A stretch of 64,000 nucleotides of DNA from Aminobacterium colombiense DSM 12261 (GTDB lineage Bacteria > Synergistota > Synergistia > Synergistales > Aminobacteriaceae), in NCBI RefSeq assembly GCF_000025885.1, contig NC_014011.1, positions 1,178,001 through 1,242,000 of the forward strand, given 5' to 3'. This document shows positions 33,666 through 42,301 of the stretch, in pieces. A model generated the notes under the pieces. The model ran no database searches. It worked only from the letters and a program-made list of their open reading frames with translations, and was not told the origin of the DNA. Position 1 is the first letter of the stretch. Each line of letters begins with the position of its first letter. The translations under genes and the position numbers were made by a program.

Positions 33666-34885
33666 CAGATGTTTGCTATAATATTTACTATCACTTCTAC
33701 TCCTTTTTCAAGGGCAAATACCGGTACGTATTCAAAGCGCCCATGGTAATTATGGCCGCCTGTAAAAAGGTTGGGAGTTAAAAGGCCCCGCTGCGAAAGG
33801 CTTGAGCCGTCAGTTCCCCCGCGAACAGGAACCACCGTGGGATTCACGCCCGCTTTTTTCATGGCCTTTTCAGCAATTTCAACAATATACATGGCCCCCC
33901 TGATCTTTCCCGCCATATTGTAATATTGGTCGCGCAGAGAACAACCTATAACACGAAAACCATATTTCTGCTGTAGACTAAGAATTGTCTCTTTTACAAA
34001 GGCCTTACGCTCTTCAAACCTTTCCACATCATGATCACGAATAATATATTCAAGCTCAGCTTTCTCCACATCCCCCCTGAAAGAGAGGAGATGGTAAAAG
34101 CCCTCGTAATTCTCTGTTTCCGCAGGAGTCTCCTTTTGGGGGAACATCGAAACGCATTCAGCCCCTATTAGAGCGGCATTTATCATTTTTCCCTTCGCCG
34201 TTCCCGGATGAACGTTTCTGCCATGGATGGTAATGACAGCCTTCGCCCCGTTAAAGGTTTCATAGTTCAACTCCCCCACAGGCCCGCCGTCAACAGTGTA
34301 TGCGAAATCAGCGCCAAAGGCTTCTATGTCAAGGTACGCGGCCTGGTGCCCAATTTCTTCATCTGGAGTGAAACATATTTTAACAGCCCCGTGTTCTATC
34401 TCTGGATGGGCAATAAGATACTCCACTGCCGTCATTATTTGAGCCATTCCCCCCTTATCATCCACACCCAGAAGAGTTGTTCCATCTGTAACGATAAGGT
34501 CTTCTCCCTTGTAGCTTTCCAGCTCGGGGAAATCCTTTGGGGACAGCACCACGTTCTGTTCTTCGTTCAACAAGATGTCGCCCCCGTCATAATTGGAGAC
34601 CACTCTCGCCTTTACATTGGCGCCGGATATTTCAGTTGATGTATCAAGATGGGCTATAAATCCAACAGTCGGTACTTTTTTTTTGGCAGTATTGGCCGGA
34701 AGTGTTCCCATGACATAGGCATGGCCATCTACAGAAACATCCATCATCCCCATTGTTTTCATCTCTTCAGCCACGTCATGAGCGAGAAGAAACTGCCCTC
34801 CAGAGCTGGGAACAAGGCCAGTCCCTTCCACAGACTGGGTATCAAATGCAGTGTAATGTAAAAAACGTTTAACCACAGAAGACAT
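33650..34885 (-). CDS. pepT: Peptidase T (tripeptide aminopeptidase)
   Basis: PepT removes N-terminal residues from tripeptides and depends on two zinc ions. M20B motifs are VGFIAHLDTS, TTLLGVDDKGG, CFTPDEEIG and DGGPVGELNYE, then PVRGGTDGSSLS. It has 411 residues; the ATG at 34885 follows GGAAGGAG. It lies downstream of mgtE with a repeat copy between. Its last four residues (Gly-Ala-Arg-Ser) and stop are encoded by the palindromic repeat. It fits a peptide-fermenting lifestyle. Confidence 0.97.
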   Translation of the reverse strand: MSSVVKRFLHYTAFDTQSVEGTGLVPSSGGQFLLAHDVAEEMKTMGMMDVSVDGHAYVMGTLPANTAKKKVPTVGFIAHLDTSTEISGANVKARVVSNYDGGDILLNEEQNVVLSPKDFPELESYKGEDLIVTDGTTLLGVDDKGGMAQIMTAVEYLIAHPEIEHGAVKICFTPDEEIGHQAAYLDIEAFGADFAYTVDGGPVGELNYETFNGAKAVITIHGRNVHPGTAKGKMINAALIGAECVSMFPQKETPAETENYEGFYHLLSFRGDVEKAELEYIIRDHDVERFEERKAFVKETILSLQQKYGFRVIGCSLRDQYYNMAGKIRGAMYIVEIAEKAMKKAGVNPTVVPVRGGTDGSSLSQRGLLTPNLFTGGHNYHGRFEYVPVFALEKGVEVIVNIIANICGARS

Positions 34886-34906
34886 ATGCTCCTTCCCCCT
34901 TTTGAA

Positions 34907-34970
34907 TGGTGCCAGGTCCTGAATTTTTGCGTACCCCTATGGGTATGCAAAAATTCAAGACCTGGCACCA
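34907..34970. repeat. Palindromic repeat, copy B
   Basis: Two 30-base arms (34907-34936 and 34941-34970) around a 4-base loop, with two differences that both leave G-T pairs. The right arm is identical to the solo copy at 14009-14038. It starts 3 bases after the mgtE stop on the minus strand and lies upstream of the pepT SD. Confidence 0.95.
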
Positions 34971-34972
34971 CA

Positions 34973-36349
34973 TCAGAGTCCTAAGACAAAACGAGCTACA
35001 TTAAAATAAATTAGTAGTCCGGTAATATCAACTATCGTTGTCAGGGCCGGACTCGCAACAATGGCCGGGTCACACCCCAGGGCTGCCGCTCCCATGGGAA
35101 GAGCCGCCCCTATAAGGGTGGATGTTATCACCTGTATGGCCAGAGCAAGGGCTATAGCCAGAGCTATCATTGATAAGGTCATATCTCCCGGAATAGCCAG
35201 GCTTCTTGATAAAAACAGAACCTTCCCATAAGAAAGCGCCCCAAGAACGGCCCCCAGCATCAATGATACTTTCAATTCCTTGAATAGTACTTTAAAAATA
35301 TCCTCCAGGTGGAGGTCACGCAATGCCAAGGCCCGTATGATCACCGTGGCAGCCTGGCTTCCTGTATTACCCCCACTATCTGTAAGCATGGGAAGGTAGA
35401 GAGCCAAAATCATAAAATGAGCCAATGTGGCTTCAAACCGATGAATTACCATTCCCGATATAAGGCCGATGGCCGCCAAGCCAACAACCCATAGAACCCT
35501 GTTTTTAAAGTGGTCCAATGCCGGAGTTTTCAAATAGGATGCCACTTCGTGGCGGCCGCCAATAGCCATGAGTTTTTCAATGTCTTCCGTATGCTCCTGG
35601 TTAATAATGTCAATGGCATCGTCATGGGTAATAATTCCGACCAGTGAGCCCGCATCATTTACAACTGGCAGGGCAATAAGATCGTACTTTGCTATTTTTC
35701 GAGCCCCTTCTTCCTGGTCTTCCGTTACATGGGCAAAAATAAGATCCCGATGCATAATATCTGAGACCTTGAGAGCAGGATTAGAAACTATGAGATCTTT
35801 TAGAGAGACGAAGCCCAGAAGTTTGCGATCCTCCCCTAAAATATAGACGTAATAAATGGTTTCTCTATCAGGAGCCTCCTTGCGCAGTTCCTCAATGGCC
35901 TGTGCCACTGTTATTCCCTCTGTCAGGGCCGCATAGTCGGATGTCATAACAGATCCGCACGTTCCCTCTTCGTATGAAACAAGTCGCCTGATATCATCCC
36001 TTTCTGCCTGGGCAAGGGCTGGAAGCAGCATTTCCTGGGTGGCATGGGGCAACAGTCTGAATAGATCAGCTCTATCATCTGGAGACATGTCGGTTACAAG
36101 AGCCGCCAGGTCAAGACGGGACAGGCGGTTGGCCAAAGCAACCTGGCTGTCTTCATCGATCTGACAAAAAACCTCTGCTCTTTTATGAGGATCGAGAGCA
36201 GAGAGCACCGACCATATTTCCTGAGGCTCAAGGGAAGATAAAAAATCAGCAACGATCGCTGGGTGAGCAGAAAGACAAAATTCTTTGATCAAAGAAAAAT
36301 CTTTGCTCAGCAGAAAACTCTGCAGAGCTTGTGTCAACGAAATATTCAT
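34973..36349 (-). CDS. mgtE: MgtE-type magnesium transporter
   Basis: MgtE is a Mg2+-gated channel for magnesium uptake. It has a soluble N-domain (about 1-125), two CBS domains (about 130-250, with VSDIMHRDLIFAHV), a plug helix and five membrane helices. The pore block is LPMLTDSGGNTGSQAATVIIRALAL in the family; here LTDSGGNTGSQAA is seen. The ATG at 36349 lies 8 bases from AGGAG. Its leader of about 190 bases contains a short ORF and a long-range hairpin. No M-box was found. Confidence 0.96.
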   Translation of the reverse strand: MNISLTQALQSFLLSKDFSLIKEFCLSAHPAIVADFLSSLEPQEIWSVLSALDPHKRAEVFCQIDEDSQVALANRLSRLDLAALVTDMSPDDRADLFRLLPHATQEMLLPALAQAERDDIRRLVSYEEGTCGSVMTSDYAALTEGITVAQAIEELRKEAPDRETIYYVYILGEDRKLLGFVSLKDLIVSNPALKVSDIMHRDLIFAHVTEDQEEGARKIAKYDLIALPVVNDAGSLVGIITHDDAIDIINQEHTEDIEKLMAIGGRHEVASYLKTPALDHFKNRVLWVVGLAAIGLISGMVIHRFEATLAHFMILALYLPMLTDSGGNTGSQAATVIIRALALRDLHLEDIFKVLFKELKVSLMLGAVLGALSYGKVLFLSRSLAIPGDMTLSMIALAIALALAIQVITSTLIGAALPMGAAALGCDPAIVASPALTTIVDITGLLIYFNVARFVLGL

Positions 36350-36378
36350 TGGTATCACTCCTATTCAGAGCCCATCAT

Positions 36379-36446
36379 CAGGCCTCCGAAAAAGAGTGTG
36401 GCTGTTCACGAGTGAAAAATCAGCGATACTGAAAGGAGGAGGCCTG
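36379..36446 (-). promoter_or_regulatory. Long-range hairpin in the mgtE leader
   Basis: CAGGCCTCC (minus, 36446-36438) pairs perfectly with GGAGGCCTG (36387-36379). The 50-base loop holds the stop codon of the leader ORF and a small TTCAC/GTGAA hairpin. A ribosome translating the leader ORF to its end would cover the upstream strand and open this stem, so it could couple leader translation to mgtE expression. Confidence 0.6.
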
Positions 36447-36500
36447 CCTGAAAGACGTAATAAATTTTAAACATTCCCTGCTACTAGGGACGTCATCCAT
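36420..36500 (-). CDS. Candidate 26-residue leader peptide of mgtE
   Basis: A short ORF starts at ATG 36500 behind AAGGAGG with an 8-base spacing, a better SD than that of mgtE itself. The peptide begins MDDVPSSRE, with two acidic residues and a Pro at the start, and ends in FQYR at a TGA 71 bases before mgtE. Salmonella MgtL also starts with acidic and proline residues and senses low Mg2+ through ribosome destabilisation. A similar mechanism here is inference only; no sequence homology is claimed. Confidence 0.5.
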   Translation of the reverse strand: MDDVPSSRECLKFITSFRQASSFQYR

Positions 36501-36547
36501 GGAACGAACCTCCTTGTAATGTGATAAGTCAACCTGTAACCCTACCC

Positions 36548-36575
36548 ATTGTAACCAAATCCATTAATATTGCAA
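36548..36575 (-). promoter_or_regulatory. Promoter of the mgtE leader
   Basis: TTGCAA (36575-36570), 16-base spacer and TACAAT (36553-36548) on the minus strand. It starts just after the terminator of the upstream gene. Confidence 0.65.
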
Positions 36576-36588
36576 CTTTCATATAAAA

Positions 36589-36617
36589 CTAGGGGCTGCC
36601 ACGCTGGCAGCCCCTAG
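36589..36617 (-). terminator. Intrinsic terminator of the gene at 36631
   Basis: A 13-bp perfect stem CTAGGGGCTGCCA with its complement and a 3-base loop. On the minus strand TTTTAT follows. Confidence 0.92.
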
Positions 36618-36630
36618 AATGCTTCCTTAA

Positions 36631-37497
36631 CTACGAATCGTAACTGGAATCCTCATATCCACCGTAGCCTTCCCATGGGTCGATATCCACATCAACCTCT
36701 TCATCACTCATTTCGTCAATATCCACGCCCATATCGTTCCATGACCGCTCCTCTGGACTGAGAATCTCGTTTTCATCACTTTGAGATGCTCTTTCTGCTG
36801 TGCGATTCTTTTCTGCAAGAACTTTAAGAGTGGGTTTTTCCCGCCCTGGCACGTCCAGATACACTTCGAGGCGACACCCTCGTTTTCTAGGCGTCCCCTC
36901 TCTGGGGATGCTCGTAATTATGGCCTCCACAGGCAAATCTTTTTCCAGAGCCGGGAATATGAACTCTGCCACTTCCCTTGGCAATGTCCCTATCTGCTCT
37001 TGCTGCCCTGTCACAACGAAAATATGGTCTTCTTCGACAACAAAGTAAACCGTATCCCCTGCCCGACACTCCCTTAAAATTTCCTGGCGGGATTTGCCGT
37101 TGCCATTGGAGAGTGCCGTGTCAAGCACTCTGGAATGAACAGACCGCTCTTCGAGAGGTGACTTTTTTTCTCCCCTTTCACATGGCCGATCGGGGCAAAT
37201 CTTCGAATAAAGCTCTGGGGAAATATGAAGACGGGAAAAGAAGGCTTCTACAACATTTTTCACTGGAAACTTTTTAACGAGAGGAGCGGTGCTCGAAGGA
37301 TCCTTAAATTCGATATGAAGGTACGAAACTCCCTTTTCAGAAACTTCCGCTTGCACAATCTCTCCTTCTCCGTAGATGTTATGGACAATGGTCGCTCCCT
37401 CAATAAGTGTAATGTTTTCGAAGTTTGTCTCTTCCATATACTTCCGCACAAGGTCCAGAGAAAGCTCTTTCAGTGTTTCTCTCGTTCCGGTCGTCAT
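36631..37497 (-). CDS. Unrecognised protein with Tudor-like and HIRAN-like segments and an acidic tail
   Basis: I do not recognise a named family. Residues about 35-70 read TIVHNIYGEGEIVQAEV, the V-H-x-x-x-G-x-G pattern of Tudor/CarD-like folds also found in the PcrA C-terminus. Residues about 145-215 (GDTVYFVVEEDHIFVVT, IGTLPREVAEFIFPALE) resemble a HIRAN domain, which binds DNA ends. The last 50 residues are strongly acidic (MSDEEVDVDIDPWEGYGG). This suggests a DNA- or polymerase-associated accessory protein; PcrA in this window lacks its Tudor tail. The start is uncertain: ATG at 37497 or 37509. It has its own promoter and terminator. Confidence 0.75.
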   Translation of the reverse strand: MTTGTRETLKELSLDLVRKYMEETNFENITLIEGATIVHNIYGEGEIVQAEVSEKGVSYLHIEFKDPSSTAPLVKKFPVKNVVEAFFSRLHISPELYSKICPDRPCERGEKKSPLEERSVHSRVLDTALSNGNGKSRQEILRECRAGDTVYFVVEEDHIFVVTGQQEQIGTLPREVAEFIFPALEKDLPVEAIITSIPREGTPRKRGCRLEVYLDVPGREKPTLKVLAEKNRTAERASQSDENEILSPEERSWNDMGVDIDEMSDEEVDVDIDPWEGYGGYEDSSYDS

Positions 37498-37535
37498 GAG
37501 ACTCACCATCCTCTGGTATAACGTTATGTGCGCAC

Positions 37536-37563
37536 ATTATAAACTACTTTTCTTATTTGAAAA
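37536..37563 (-). promoter_or_regulatory. Promoter of the Tudor/HIRAN-like gene
   Basis: TATAAT (37541-37536) is perfect; the -35 TTTTCA (37563-37558) is four of six, with a 16-base spacer. It separates this gene from the Tad locus, after which I saw no GC-rich terminator. Confidence 0.5.
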
Positions 37564-37637
37564 GGGGGCAACAAAGAGAATGTGAAGAAATATTATTTGG
37601 TGTTAAAAAGGAGGCCAAAAATCAATAAAAACAGCCG

Positions 37638-38006
37638 TTAATGAAAAGTAAGCCGCGACCCAATAGACACCTTTTCATGAGGAATATGGCCCGTTGGACA
37701 CTCAACAACCATGCGGGCGCCGCGGCACACAGCCATTCTCCAGGGGGCGAGGTTCCAGCGAATATCTAGAACCCGTCCCATCTCGTCAAGAAAGAACACA
37801 TCAAGGGAAAACCGCATAAAAAAAGTGTGGATGGAATTACAGGGAACCAAAATTAAGCCATAGCCCTTTTTGGGGGGGCAGAACATAAGCCCCCGAAAAC
37901 GGCGCCAAAAAGAACCGGCATAAAAAAGAGGGAAGAAAAGAAGATTTTCCTCCTCATCAGTAAGATTCAATAATTGAGCCCTATTCCTTGGGCTTATCAT
38001 AGCCAT
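37638..38006 (-). CDS. DUF192 family protein at the end of the Tad locus
   Basis: The family motifs are all seen: RFRGLMF, then SIHTFFMRFSLDVFFLDE, then APWRMAVCRGARMVVECPTG. The function of DUF192 is unknown; it is often found next to Tad loci. The ATG at 38006 follows the tadC stop by one base; the SD is poor, so expression may depend on tadC. Length is 122 residues. Confidence 0.88.
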   Translation of the reverse strand: MAMISPRNRAQLLNLTDEEENLLFFPLFYAGSFWRRFRGLMFCPPKKGYGLILVPCNSIHTFFMRFSLDVFFLDEMGRVLDIRWNLAPWRMAVCRGARMVVECPTGHIPHEKVSIGSRLTFH

Positions 38007-38007
38007 C

Positions 38008-38898
38008 TTATTTTTTAGCAAGGGTCTCCATAATAGACAAAAAGGCCGGCCCTAAAATAACCACAAAAAGAGACGGAAAAATAAAAAGGATCATGGGGAA
38101 CAATATTTTAATGGGAGCCTTGCGGGCATGCTCCTCCGCCTTGAGCCTTCGCAGCCGTTTAAGGGTTCCGGCCTGGCTTCGAAGCACTTCACTTACGGCC
38201 ACTCCCAGCTCTTCTGCCTGAATGAGACTTGCTATGAAGTGGCGCACCTCCTCAATTGGCAGCCGCTCCATAATGCCGCGAAAGGCAGCCTGACGGCTCT
38301 CTCCCAAACTTATTTCGTGAAGGGCCCGGGCGAAGTTTTCACCCATGGGACCGCGAAGACGGTCTGCCACGCGAGACATGGCCGCGTCAAGGCCAAGACC
38401 GGCCTCAACGCTCACCACCATAAGATCCATAACGTCGGGAAGCTGATTACGCGCCTCAACCTGGCGCTGTTTTCCCTTGTTGGTAATCCAGAGGCCCGGA
38501 ATCATATATCCCAGAGCTCCTAAAATAATAGCCCCTGAGATGCGAAAGGGATCAGGAATAAGAAAAAAAGAAACCATTGCCAAAATAAGGGCAAAAGAAA
38601 CCTTCAGCCCGGCCAAAACTTCTCCCCGCAACCCTCTGGGGCGGCCGGCCAAAAGGCAGTATCGGTCCATACGGGCAATGGCCTCCTGGGGAAAGAAAAA
38701 GCGGCCAATGCGGCTGATCTTTGCCCGCAGAGGGTCTACCACCCGCTCTCTAAAGGAGGCTGTTTCATCGTCCCACTCTTCTGCAAAACGAAGGGCCCTG
38801 TCAAAGGAGTCTTCCTTTTCGGGAGAAATAACATTCAATATAAGAAAAACTCCCAGCACTATAACCATCACTATAAAAACAATAACCAAAAGATCCAT
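38008..38898 (-). CDS. tadC: Tad secretion inner-membrane platform protein TadC
   Basis: TadC and TadB form the inner-membrane platform on which the TadA ATPase acts. The T2SSF domain contains LPDVMDLMVVSVEAGLGLDAAMSRVA and GESRQAAFRGIMERL. One N-terminal helix, a pair at about 90-135 and one C-terminal helix are hydrophobic. It has 296 residues and lies 12 bases after tadB. Confidence 0.94.
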   Translation of the reverse strand: MDLLVIVFIVMVIVLGVFLILNVISPEKEDSFDRALRFAEEWDDETASFRERVVDPLRAKISRIGRFFFPQEAIARMDRYCLLAGRPRGLRGEVLAGLKVSFALILAMVSFFLIPDPFRISGAIILGALGYMIPGLWITNKGKQRQVEARNQLPDVMDLMVVSVEAGLGLDAAMSRVADRLRGPMGENFARALHEISLGESRQAAFRGIMERLPIEEVRHFIASLIQAEELGVAVSEVLRSQAGTLKRLRRLKAEEHARKAPIKILFPMILFIFPSLFVVILGPAFLSIMETLAKK

Positions 38899-38910
38899 TC
38901 CGCCACCTCC

Positions 38911-39840
38911 CTAGTATCGAGGTCTCACTATGCGCTGAATGACCAGAATGCCTATAAAGGCAAAAAATATTGCTGTCCCCAGCATTACTTGCCCTTTTTG
39001 TGTAGAAAACAAAGGACTTAAGTATCCCGGGCTTAACAAGTTTATAATCACTGCCATGGCCACAGGCAGAAGAGAAACAATAAGGCCTTCTAAACGTCCC
39101 TGAGACGTCAAAGCTTTCATTTGAGCTGCCACATCCTGGCGATCCCGCATAACCCTGGCAATGTTTTCCAAAATTTTGGCCAGGTTTCCCCCAATTTCTC
39201 TTTGAATCAATATAGAGGTCACGGCCAGCTCGAGGTCTAGGCTTCCTACCCGTTCTACCCACCTATTGAGTACATCTTCGAGGTCAAGCCCCAGAGAAAT
39301 TTCTGCCACTACCTGCTGCAATGTATCTCCCAGCGGCGCTTCTATCTGAGCCCCGGCATTCTGCAAGGATTGCAAAAAACTAAAACCTGCCCTCAAGCCC
39401 GAAGAAACCATATCGAGCATGGGGGGAATCTGGCGCTCAAAGCGCTGCAGACGGCGCTGTTTTCGCACCCTGGTTATAATTACGGGAACAATTATCGCAA
39501 CCACTATGCCTACAGCCAGGCCGAAGGCGCCGCGAAGAAGAAAAAGCAAAAAAGGCACAACTATAATAAGGCCAAGCCAAGTCAGCAAAGCTTCATGAAA
39601 CTTTAAAGGGAGGTCGGCTTTGCTCAGCTCTGCCTCAAACTTTTTTTGAAAGTTATCAGGGGCAAAGGGCCTGCCCCCAGTTTTTTTCTCACTCGTCTGC
39701 TTCCCCGCTCGGTCTGAAAAAAACCAGGCTTCAGTTCGTGTCATCTGGTCTTTTTCTTCTCCCACCATGACAAAGAAAAGAATCCAGACCATTAAAAATA
39801 GAAGCAGCCCTATGATGAGAGCAAACAACATCCCTCCCAT
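38911..39840 (-). CDS. tadB: Tad secretion inner-membrane platform protein TadB
   Basis: The protein has an N-terminal membrane helix, a charged cytoplasmic stretch, a helix pair near 90-130, and the T2SSF domain with PPMLDMVSSGLRAGFSFLQSLQ and EIGGNLAKILENIARVMRDR. Two C-terminal helices follow. It has 309 residues, starting 2 bases after the tadA stop. Confidence 0.94.
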   Translation of the reverse strand: MGGMLFALIIGLLLFLMVWILFFVMVGEEKDQMTRTEAWFFSDRAGKQTSEKKTGGRPFAPDNFQKKFEAELSKADLPLKFHEALLTWLGLIIVVPFLLFLLRGAFGLAVGIVVAIIVPVIITRVRKQRRLQRFERQIPPMLDMVSSGLRAGFSFLQSLQNAGAQIEAPLGDTLQQVVAEISLGLDLEDVLNRWVERVGSLDLELAVTSILIQREIGGNLAKILENIARVMRDRQDVAAQMKALTSQGRLEGLIVSLLPVAMAVIINLLSPGYLSPLFSTQKGQVMLGTAIFFAFIGILVIQRIVRPRY

Positions 39841-39842
39841 GG

Positions 39843-41186
39843 TCAGATCCCCCTTCTAGACCTCAACATGTCGCTGGGCAAAGCCACGCCAGCCATATCA
39901 AACTTATAGCTGCGATGAGGCTGAATACCCGTGGGATCGAGGTTACCCCGTATTCTTCCCGCGTCATCGAACCCCTGATGATTGAACAAAAACAGATCCT
40001 GCATCTGGATGGTGTCTCCTTCCATACCTGTAATTTCAGATATGGAAGTAACGCGGCGGGTTCCGTCCTTTAATCGCTCCTGATGAACAATGAGGTCGAT
40101 ACCGGAGGATATTTGTTCTCGTATGGCGCGGACGGGAAGCTCCATCCCAGCCATGAGAACCATGCTCTCAAGACGAGAGAGTACGTCCCGGGGGGAATTG
40201 GCGTGGAGCGTGGTCAGAGAACCGTCGTGGCCCGTGTTCATGGCCTGAAGCATATCAAAGGCCTCTTCACCGCGGCACTCACCCACTATAATACGATCGG
40301 GCCTCATGCGCAGAGAGTTGCGAACAAGCATGCGAATGGTTATGGCCCCCGTACCCTCTATATTAACGGGACGGGATTCCATACGCACTACGTGATCCTG
40401 CTGCATACTCAGCTCTGCCGCGTCTTCAATGGTAACAATACGCTCTCTGTTTGGTATAAAGCTTGAAAGCACATTAAGGGTGGTGGTTTTACCTGAACCT
40501 GTTCCCCCTGTAACAATAATGTTATATCGAGCCTCTGTGGCAACCCGCAAAAAGCTCACAGACTCATCAGAAAGAGTGCCTAGGGCAATGAGGTCCTGGG
40601 CTGTAAATGGCTCTCGTCTGAACTTTCGCACCGTCAACGTGGGCCCATCAATAGAAACAGGAGGAATCACCGCGTTGACACGGGAACCGTCGGGCAGGCG
40701 GGCATCCACCATGGGGGAGGCCTCATCAATGCGCCGCCCCAGAGGTGCCACTATTTTGTCGATAATACGCCGTATGTGATTATCGTTATTAAAAAACACA
40801 TCGGTAGGCTCGATTTTGCCCCACCGCTCTACAAAAACCTGCTCGCAGCCATTCACCATTATTTCTGTCACTGTGTCGTCATCGAGCAAGGGCTGAATGG
40901 GGCCGTACCCGAAGACCTCGTTCAAAAGATCATCGTGAAGGCGGTTGATCTCTAAGGCATTGAGGCCCTTTACCTCTTCGAGCATAGCTTGTATTTCAAG
41001 GGTGATCTGCTCTTTAACGAGAGGGGATTTTCCCCAATCGGGCTTCGAGGCAACCTCTTCCATATCTATCTCATCGGCCAGACGGGAGAGAATTCGGCGA
41101 TGGGTTTCGCGGTAGAGCTCTGACACGCTTCCCCGTCCCCGCCTGTCTCCCCCCGTATTTCCAGCAATCCGTCGTAAGAGGCTCAT
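39843..41186 (-). CDS. tadA: Tad pilus assembly/secretion ATPase TadA (CpaF)
   Basis: This hexameric ATPase powers Flp pilus extension, and probably retraction. Walker A is [12 protein letters not shown], followed by the Asp box IEDAAEL and Walker B-type [23 protein letters not shown] with His boxes. The N-terminal domain includes [21 protein letters not shown]. It has 447 residues. The start overlaps the tadZ stop by one base (TAATG). Confidence 0.96.
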   Translation of the reverse strand: MSLLRRIAGNTGGDRRGRGSVSELYRETHRRILSRLADEIDMEEVASKPDWGKSPLVKEQITLEIQAMLEEVKGLNALEINRLHDDLLNEVFGYGPIQPLLDDDTVTEIMVNGCEQVFVERWGKIEPTDVFFNNDNHIRRIIDKIVAPLGRRIDEASPMVDARLPDGSRVNAVIPPVSIDGPTLTVRKFRREPFTAQDLIALGTLSDESVSFLRVATEARYNIIVTGGTGSGKTTTLNVLSSFIPNRERIVTIEDAAELSMQQDHVVRMESRPVNIEGTGAITIRMLVRNSLRMRPDRIIVGECRGEEAFDMLQAMNTGHDGSLTTLHANSPRDVLSRLESMVLMAGMELPVRAIREQISSGIDLIVHQERLKDGTRRVTSISEITGMEGDTIQMQDLFLFNHQGFDDAGRIRGNLDPTGIQPHRSYKFDMAGVALPSDMLRSRRGI

Positions 41187-42301
41187 TAAAGGCTCACCTT
41201 CTCCTTACCAACAAGCTCTGAGGCTATCTCTCGTATGACTTTAGAGTAGGGAGACCGGGGCTGGCTTAAAATAAGGGGCTCTCCCTTCAGCCAACCCTTT
41301 TCAAGCTTTTCGTCAAAGGGAAGCAAACCCTTTACACCATATTCCCTTTGTATCTTTTCTACAATAGACCGGTCTTCCCGCTCCGCCTTATTAACAATAA
41401 CCCCCCGCTCTATCCACGATATTCTCAGCTGATCGAGCAAACCTGTCACTAAGTGGAGATTTTTAACGCCGGTGCAGCTGCAATCTGTAACGAGCCAGAT
41501 CCGCTGGCATCCTTCTGCCAATTCAATGGTTATATCTCCAAAGTTTCGGTGGAGGTCAACAACAATATAATCGAACCGGTCAGAAAGAGACTCTATAAGG
41601 CGGTCCCCCATGCCGGATTTTACCAGTTCCGCCTGTACAGGGTTCTTGGCTGTCGGCATAATCATAAGATCCTTTGGGCCAAGGGCCAAATATCTTTCGC
41701 CATCAACAGTTCCGCTCAGACATTCGTTAGCCCAGCTGGTCCAGTTCAACTCATAGGGGGTATTGAGCAGAAAAGCCACATCTCCCATATAGAGATCGCC
41801 GTCTATCAATGCTGTTCTCTTGCCCATAGAAGCAAGCTGCAAGGCAAGGGATATAGAAAAAGACGACCCTCCCGCCCCGCCGCGGCAGCTTAATACAGCA
41901 ATACGCTCTGCCTGGCGGGTTCCCCCTTTAGAAAGGGTTTCTGTATTTACGCGCCTAATAGAATCCACCAGTTCGCCGCTGGCGAAGGGCTTTAACAGAT
42001 AATCTCTGGCACCTGCCTGCATGGCCTTTCGCAAAAAGGCCACGTCTTTTTGTACAGACATCATAATAACCCCTGGCGCGCCGGGCATATGGGCCAGTTT
42101 TTCTGCCAAATCCGTACCGTCGCCGTCGGGCAGCTGAAGATCGAGAAGCAAAACAGAAGGCCTGAGGCGAGTGACCGTTTCTATAACACCTTCAAGACAG
42201 TCGCTCTCGCCGATGATTTCCATATCCGGCTCTATCTGGATCATGCCCCGAATCACATCTCTTGTAACAGCATCGTCATCTACAACGTAAACCCGAATCA
42301 T
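41186..42301 (-). CDS. tadZ: TadZ/CpaE localisation protein: receiver domain plus degenerate ParA-like ATPase
   Basis: TadZ places the pilus machine at the pole. Residues 1-120 form a receiver with the phospho-acceptor Asp in LLLDLQLPDG and Lys in LLKPF. From about 130 comes a ParA/MinD-like domain. Its deviant Walker A reads SCRGGAGGSSFS: both lysines of KGGxGKT are replaced. Loss of the Walker Lys is common in TadZ proteins, so ATP hydrolysis is doubtful. It overlaps the secretin gene by 4 bases. Confidence 0.92.
   Translation of the reverse strand: MIRVYVVDDDAVTRDVIRGMIQIEPDMEIIGESDCLEGVIETVTRLRPSVLLLDLQLPDGDGTDLAEKLAHMPGAPGVIMMSVQKDVAFLRKAMQAGARDYLLKPFASGELVDSIRRVNTETLSKGGTRQAERIAVLSCRGGAGGSSFSISLALQLASMGKRTALIDGDLYMGDVAFLLNTPYELNWTSWANECLSGTVDGERYLALGPKDLMIMPTAKNPVQAELVKSGMGDRLIESLSDRFDYIVVDLHRNFGDITIELAEGCQRIWLVTDCSCTGVKNLHLVTGLLDQLRISWIERGVIVNKAEREDRSIVEKIQREYGVKGLLPFDEKLEKGWLKGEPLILSQPRSPYSKVIREIASELVGKEKVSL

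Noticed and set aside
36350-36575. M-box (magnesium) riboswitch before mgtE
   Set aside because: The leader lacks the conserved M-box blocks; it shows a short ORF and a simple long-range stem instead.
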